NCBI GenBank assembly: GCA_016782865.1 | Contig: JADHXR010000050.1 | Span: forward strand, 1 to 44,921 | Direction of reading: 5' to 3' | From: Phycisphaerae bacterium | GTDB lineage: Bacteria > Planctomycetota > Phycisphaerae > Sedimentisphaerales > Anaerobacaceae | Length of the DNA stretch: 44,921 nt | Shown: piece after piece, positions 40,441-44,921 of the stretch | Position numbering within the stretch: position 1 is the stretch's first letter | How the letters are laid out: the number at the start of each line of letters is the position of its first letter | Made by a program: the position numbers and the translations under genes | The notes under the pieces: generated by a model | What the model was told of the DNA's origin: nothing | Databases searched by the model: none | Seen by the model: the letters and a program-made list of their open reading frames with translations, nothing else

Positions 40441-41370
40441 ATGAAAAGAATTGTCTCAGTATCGCGCAGAACCGATATACCTGCATTCTACGGTGATTGG
40501 TTTATGCGCAGGCTCGAAGAAGGCTTCGCCGGTGTGGCCAATCCTTTCGGCGGGCGCAAATACATCGTATCGCTAAAGCCCGAAGATGTTGCCTGTTTTG
40601 TGTTCTGGTCCAAGAACTTTGCCCCCTTTATCGAGAAACTGAAAGTTATCGACAGTCTGGGCTACAAGTTCTATTTCAACTACACCGTAACCACTCTACC
40701 CGAGGTCTTTGAGAATAATGTGGACAAGCGTGCAGCGGTTGAAGCCCTGAAGGAGTTGAGCAGGACATATTCTCGGCAGCACATAAATTGGCGCTTCGAC
40801 CCGATCATTATTTCCAACATCTGTGGCCGTGACTTCTACGTCAGAACTTTTGAAGAGCTTGCGTCAGAACTGGAAGGCCTGGTCGAACGATGCTATATCA
40901 GCTTCGTGACAAATTACAGCAAGGTCAAACGCAACTTCGAAGAGCTTGAAAGAACAGCAGGCGTGAGAATCACCAATTGCAGCGAGGATTTCAAGATCGA
41001 ATTGGCGAATGAGCTGGCGGCTATCGCAAAACGCCACGGCATCAGGATGTTCTCATGCTGCGGCGACTATTTGACAAACGAAGGCAGCATCGAAAAGGCC
41101 CACTGCATCGACGGCGATATCACTGAAAGCTTGTTCTTCCCGGATGGCCTGAAGTACAAGGAGAAACCAACGCGTGAAGAATGTGGCTGCACGGAAAGCT
41201 CCGACATCGGCGCTTACGACACATGCCCCCACGGCTGTGTTTACTGTTACGCAAACATGCACAAGCGCAGGGCCTGCAAGGCGTTTGACAATCACGACAA
41301 GGCCTCCGTTTTCTTAGGCTACAGCAAATCCAAATCGGACACGTGGCTAAAGAGGGTGTCTCAAAAGTAG
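40441..41370 (+). CDS. DUF1848 family protein with C-terminal cysteine cluster
   Basis: A 309-residue protein. Family hallmarks: MKRIVSVSRRTDIPAFYGDW at the start, CFVFWSKNFAPFIEKL, YFNYTVTTL, INWRFDPIIIS and the cluster CPHGCVYCYAN (Cys262, Cys266, Cys269), preceded by CGC near 248-250. The CxxxCxxC pattern resembles an iron-sulfur or radical-SAM-like ligand set, but the chemistry of the family is not established. The last six codons and the stop TAG lie within the left terminal repeat of a MITE-like element (41351-41512), so the natural C-terminus may have been replaced. Confidence 0.88.
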   Translation: MKRIVSVSRRTDIPAFYGDWFMRRLEEGFAGVANPFGGRKYIVSLKPEDVACFVFWSKNFAPFIEKLKVIDSLGYKFYFNYTVTTLPEVFENNVDKRAAVEALKELSRTYSRQHINWRFDPIIISNICGRDFYVRTFEELASELEGLVERCYISFVTNYSKVKRNFEELERTAGVRITNCSEDFKIELANELAAIAKRHGIRMFSCCGDYLTNEGSIEKAHCIDGDITESLFFPDGLKYKEKPTREECGCTESSDIGAYDTCPHGCVYCYANMHKRRACKAFDNHDKASVFLGYSKSKSDTWLKRVSQK

Positions 41371-41512
41371 CTCTGGCTTCGCCCGGCTGCAAAGCCCCAT
41401 GGCTTTGTCGGCCTGCATCGACGATAAGGACCAATATCGCCTGCTTCGGCCTTCGTGCCCTGGGCCTTCTCGCTCGGGCTCGGGCCGACGATCAACTTTT
41501 GAAACACCCTCT
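41351..41512. mobile_element. MITE-like inverted-repeat element, copy 2
   Basis: A 162 bp element with 18 bp terminal inverted repeats, one mismatch (AGAGGGTGTCTCAAAAGT at 41351-41368, ACTTTTGAAACACCCTCT at 41495-41512). Its complement aligns through the copy at 2509-2669 with shared blocks ATCGTCGGCCCGAG, CGAAGCAGGCGAT, ATCGTCGATGCA and CGAAGCCAGA. The left end overlaps the last six codons and stop of the DUF1848 gene. It has no gene of its own. The terminal repeats resemble ends of IS elements, so it may be mobilised by a transposase elsewhere in the genome. Confidence 0.75.
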
Positions 41513-41898
41513 AAGGAAATGAGGCATCTGAGAGCTGATTGCGACACCCTGTTCTAAGGACTCTGGTCTCCGATCTGGCTGGGGATTTTCGCGAGTTTCT
41601 CAGCGATCGATCGCGTGTGATTTCGATTACCTTGCAGATCGGCAAGCAGGGAATGCACATCGTGCTTTTTCTAAAAACTCAACGAATCTGTACTCCATGT
41701 CTATTCTCGGAGTGTGAAAAAGTGTCAAGGCAGCAAAAATACGTATCTGCCGCAATACGGACGCATGGGTCTGTCAGAAACCGCATTCTTCACACTGAAA
41801 GACGTGTTTTCTGGGGTGCTTTGAGTCCGAGCAGAAGCAAGAAATCAACACACTTGTAACTGGCCAGTCACTTTTTTCTCTTCTTTTTATTTTTTTTC
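41513..41898. other. Gene-free stretch before the giant surface protein gene
   Basis: An open frame at 41539-41859 has no recognisable protein or ribosome binding site. No RNA gene or strong hairpin is seen. A poly-T tract ends the stretch. Confidence 0.45.
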
Positions 41899-41926
41899 TT
41901 GACGCGGCTTCGTTTTGTCCCATAAT
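41899..41926 (+). promoter_or_regulatory. Sigma-70 type promoter for the LEPR-XLL gene
   Basis: TTGACG, 16 bases, CATAAT, preceded by a T-rich tract that could serve as an UP element. The leader to the start codon would be about 110 bases and contains a TGTCGTTGTCGTTGTCGTTT low-complexity run. Confidence 0.5.
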
Positions 41927-42043
41927 AAGTGCTGTTGTGTTGTTCGGCCAAGGAAAGGCCATTTCCGTGAGCTTCAAGGACGTTTTTTGTTGTGTCGTTG
42001 TCGTTGTCGTTTGTGCAGTACTCTTAGTGCAGGAGGTAGGGCG

Positions 42044-44921
42044 TTGGGAGTATCTAATCACATAAAAGGTCGCAAGGCTTCATTGAGCACGGATTTCGCG
42101 CCGTTTAATCCCACGCTATTTGAGAGGCTCGAACCACGCATTCTGCTTTCCGGGGACGGCCTACTTAGTGCTGCTGCTCCCGATCCCTTTCTTGACACGA
42201 TGCCACAAGTAGTCCAGCATGCGGAGTTGCTGGAGCCCTCCGAGCATATAGAGCGACAGCCAGACACACAGCGAGAAATCAACCAGCAAGTCGGTCCATC
42301 CTGCCCGGATGGGACAGACCTTCTCCAGCCGATTTTTGCCCTGTCTGTTGAGCAGAGCAATGTCGCCGATGATGGCGATCCATCGGTACTGGATGAAGCC
42401 AGTGCGACAGAGGCCCTTCAGATAGCGGTCGGAGAACCGGCAACGCATAGTCCTGCCGTGCCAGTTGAGGACGGCAGTATGCCAACTTATACAGATGATG
42501 CTGATCTTAGCATTGAATATGCCACATCTATTGAGATCAGGGGGCCTCCGGCTCAAGCTGAAGCAGCTTTCAGGAGTCAGATTGTACTTATTGATTCCGC
42601 CCTCAAAGACGATTTTCAGCTCAAAAACGCGGATAATCTCGGCGTCGTGGTTGAGGTCTTAAGTGCCGAATCAGACGGTATTCAGCAAATTTCCGACATT
42701 CTTTCCAATTATCAGGACGTTTCTGCCATCCATATCATATCGCATGGCTCCCCGGGTCAGGTGCAGATTGGATCGGTTGAACTGAATGCAACTTCACTCG
42801 ATTTCTATGCGGAAAAGATTCAAACCTGGGGGGATGCTCTAACCCAAGACGGGGATATCCTTTTTTATGGCTGCTCCATCGCCCAAGGCGAGTCGGGCAG
42901 TGATCTGCTCGATCGGATCGCAGAACTCACCGAGGCAGATGTGGCCGCTTCTATTAATCCTACAGGAAATATAGACTTAAATGGGGATTGGGTACTCGAA
43001 GAAAAGACAGGGGTGATTGAAACGGAATTGCCTAATTCCATACACCAATTTACCGAATTTGATGGGCTTCTTGGCATCACAATCAACGAAGTCGATTCTG
43101 ATACAACTGGCACGGATACCGCCGAATTCATTGAGTTGTATGATGGTGGTGCGGGTAATACCTCTTTGGATGGTCTTGTCCTTGTACTCTTTAATGGCGA
43201 TGATGATGCATCATATGATTCCATTGATCTGGATGGGTACTCAACCAATCCGAATGGTTATTTTGTATTGGGCAATGCTGGTGTAACGAATGTCGATTTG
43301 GTTTTCCCAGACGATACAATTCAAAATGGTGCTGATGCTGTAGCCCTTTATGCGGGCGATGAAACAAACTTCCCCAATGGGACACCTGTTACCACAGACA
43401 ACTTGTTGGATGCTTTTGTTTACGACACAGGTCAAGCAGATGACACTGGATTGCTTGTATTACTTAATGGTGGACAGCCCCAAGTCAATGAAGACGGTGC
43501 AGGTAACCGGGAAAATCACTCCAATGCAAGGATCCCGGACGGAGGAACTCAGCGTAACACAAGTACCTTTGACCAGCATCTGCCAAGTCCGGGTGTGACC
43601 AACGGCAATTATGTCAACTTTGCAGATGCGAATCTCAAAACTGCAGTAGAAGCAGCGTTAGGAGTAGTCGATCCAACAACCACTGACATGCTGGGACTGA
43701 GCTCACTGAATGCCAGTAGCCTCGGAATCACGAACCTTACCGGCTTGGAGTATGCGACGAATCTGAGTTCTCTGAGCCTGTACAGGAATCAGATCAGCGA
43801 CCTCAGTCCGTTAGGGGGACTGACGAATCTGACGTACCTGGCATTAAGTGAAAACCAGATCAGTAGCATATCCACGTTGGGTGGCCTCACGAACATGCAC
43901 CATCTGGAACTCGCGGATAATCTGATCGCCGAAATCGGACCTTTATCCGGATTTAGCAGCCTCACCTATCTCAGGTTGGGCGGTAATCAAGTCACCGACG
44001 TCGGGCCTTTGTCGGGATTGACCACTCTGACGGAGCTTCACATCACGGGCAACCAAATCAGCGCTATCGGGCCGCTATCTTCATTGGTCAATCTTCAGTC
44101 TCTGGACCTGGGAGGAAATCAGATCAGTGATATGACTCCGTTGGCAGGACTGACTAATCTTCAATGGCTCAGTCTGTGGGGCAATCAGATCACCGCTATC
44201 CCAGACTTATCAGCACTTACTGTCTTAACAGACCTGAACCTGCAAAACAATCAGATCAGCGCTATCTCCGGACTATCGGGATTGACGAGTCTGACAGGTT
44301 TGTACCTGCACAACAATCAGATCGTCAATATAAGCACGCTGGCGGATCTGACAGTTCTTACGTACCTCGACATGGGAGGAAATCAGATCGGTGATATGAC
44401 TCCGGTGGCAGGACTGACTAATCTTCAATGGCTTAATCTGTGGGGCAATCAGATCAGCGCTATCCCAGACTTGTCGGCACTTACTGTTTTGACAGAACTG
44501 AACCTGCACAACAACCTGATCAGCGATATCTCGGTGTTGGCGGGTCTGACGAGCTTGACGCGGCTGGACTTGGGGGGCAATCAGATTACGGACCTCTCGG
44601 ACCTGTTGAGTTTGACGAACCTGACGTGGCTGAGCTTGAACAACACAGGTCTAAGCAGCATCGGGGCAGTGGCCGGCCTGACGAATCTGACCGGTCTGGA
44701 CTTGGGCAACAATCCACTGGGCGACATCGCGGATCTGGAGGATTTGACGAACCTGACGTGGCTGAGCTTGAGCAACACAGGTCTGAGCAGCATCGGGGCA
44801 CTGGCCGGCCTGACGAATCTGACCGGTCTGGACTTGAATAACAACCCGCTGGGGAGCACCGCGGATCTGGAGGATTTGACGAACCTGACGTGGCTGAGCT
44901 TGAGCAACACAGGTCTGAGCA
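42044..44921 (+). CDS. Giant LEPR-XLL surface protein: DUF4347, lamin-tail-like and leucine-rich repeats (partial)
   Basis: The frame is open from 42044 to the right edge (959 residues visible). The start is a TTG with AGGAGG seven or eight bases upstream. Residues about 26-38 hold the LEPR-XLL sorting-type motif (FERLEPRILLSGD), known at the N-terminus of very large exported proteins. Residues about 180-340 are a DUF4347 domain (HIISHGSPG with His234, DILFYGCSIA with Cys277). Residues about 346-515 look like a lamin-tail/LTD-type beta domain (ITINEVDSDTTGTDTAEFIE). From about 520 come roughly 18 leucine-rich repeats of 22 residues (LTNLTYLALSENQISSIS type, SDS22/internalin-like). It is probably a cell-surface binding protein or adhesin. 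Confidence 0.85.
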   Translation, partial: MGVSNHIKGRKASLSTDFAPFNPTLFERLEPRILLSGDGLLSAAAPDPFLDTMPQVVQHAELLEPSEHIERQPDTQREINQQVGPSCPDGTDLLQPIFALSVEQSNVADDGDPSVLDEASATEALQIAVGEPATHSPAVPVEDGSMPTYTDDADLSIEYATSIEIRGPPAQAEAAFRSQIVLIDSALKDDFQLKNADNLGVVVEVLSAESDGIQQISDILSNYQDVSAIHIISHGSPGQVQIGSVELNATSLDFYAEKIQTWGDALTQDGDILFYGCSIAQGESGSDLLDRIAELTEADVAASINPTGNIDLNGDWVLEEKTGVIETELPNSIHQFTEFDGLLGITINEVDSDTTGTDTAEFIELYDGGAGNTSLDGLVLVLFNGDDDASYDSIDLDGYSTNPNGYFVLGNAGVTNVDLVFPDDTIQNGADAVALYAGDETNFPNGTPVTTDNLLDAFVYDTGQADDTGLLVLLNGGQPQVNEDGAGNRENHSNARIPDGGTQRNTSTFDQHLPSPGVTNGNYVNFADANLKTAVEAALGVVDPTTTDMLGLSSLNASSLGITNLTGLEYATNLSSLSLYRNQISDLSPLGGLTNLTYLALSENQISSISTLGGLTNMHHLELADNLIAEIGPLSGFSSLTYLRLGGNQVTDVGPLSGLTTLTELHITGNQISAIGPLSSLVNLQSLDLGGNQISDMTPLAGLTNLQWLSLWGNQITAIPDLSALTVLTDLNLQNNQISAISGLSGLTSLTGLYLHNNQIVNISTLADLTVLTYLDMGGNQIGDMTPVAGLTNLQWLNLWGNQISAIPDLSALTVLTELNLHNNLISDISVLAGLTSLTRLDLGGNQITDLSDLLSLTNLTWLSLNNTGLSSIGAVAGLTNLTGLDLGNNPLGDIADLEDLTNLTWLSLSNTGLSSIGALAGLTNLTGLDLNNNPLGSTADLEDLTNLTWLSLSNTGLS
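44612..44921 (+). repeat. Nearly identical 132 bp tandem repeats in the LRR region
   Basis: Units start at 44612, 44744 and 44876 with TTGACGAACCTGACGTGGCT; each codes for two leucine-rich repeats. The third unit is cut by the window edge. Units 1 and 2 differ at only a small share of positions, showing recent duplication. An older 264 bp duplication (four LRRs) relates 44111 onward to 44375 onward. Confidence 0.85.

Noticed and set aside
41351..41512. Intact insertion sequence
   Set aside because: Only 162 bp with no transposase; terminal repeats alone support a non-autonomous element.
41539..41859. A 106-codon plus-strand frame between the MITE-like element and the LEPR-XLL gene
   Set aside because: No ribosome binding site, no domain, odd composition, and it ends in a low-complexity region; probably non-coding.

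Overview
The window looks like chromosomal DNA of a heterotrophic Planctomycetota bacterium, probably of the class Phycisphaerae (Sedimentisphaerales-like). I infer this from the combination of many ECF sigma factors paired with one-pass membrane partners, an LEPR-XLL giant surface protein, a PPC/GEVED/dockerin-type exported protein, a GH172-DUF1080 fusion, ECF/OPT paralogy and abundant palindromic intergenic elements. No rRNA or tRNA gene was found by eye.

Layout. 1-7.8 kb (minus strand): five consecutive two-gene modules, each an ECF sigma factor followed at once by a membrane protein with a cytosolic N-terminus, one transmembrane helix and an extracytoplasmic domain. The first is cut by the window edge. 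All five partners carry a second, internal Shine-Dalgarno plus ATG just before the membrane helix, and the modules are separated by look-alike GC-rich terminators. 7.9-8.6 kb: a decayed chimera of two exported-protein genes. 8.8-14.2 kb: system II cytochrome c assembly (resB, ccsA, minus) divergent from a haem operon (hemC, cobA-hemD fusion, hemB, plus). 14.3-17.4 kb: a large exported repeat protein, hisI and a response-regulator remnant. 17.6-22.5 kb (plus): a flippase-like membrane protein, a DUF502 protein, then a ribosome-hibernation factor with a regulatory phosphotransferase chain (EIIA, HPr, EI). 23.1-27.2 kb: an RpoD-like sigma factor, apt, an OPT transporter and a small membrane protein.

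27.5-29.8 kb: a compact type II restriction-modification system (methyltransferase facing an overlapping controller-endonuclease pair) with a recognisable controller operator (C-box). 30.6-38.4 kb: a peptide-use island: an OPT C-terminal remnant, M20 dipeptidase, OPT transporter, lipoprotein M2-like peptidase and a POT transporter with a large PepT-like extracytoplasmic insertion. 38.6-41.4 kb: GH172-DUF1080 and DUF1848 proteins. 42.0 kb to the edge: the start of a giant LEPR-XLL/DUF4347/LRR protein.

The intergenic DNA is unusually structured. It holds two diverged copies of one 161-162 bp inverted-repeat element (2.5 and 41.4 kb), two unrelated 180 bp palindromes flanking the RpoD-like gene region, a REP-like element and several short tandem-unit arrays. 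The points most worth following are the conserved dual starts in the sigma-partner genes, the two-copy MITE-like family (one copy supplies a stop codon), the C-box RM system and the PepT-like POT transporter.
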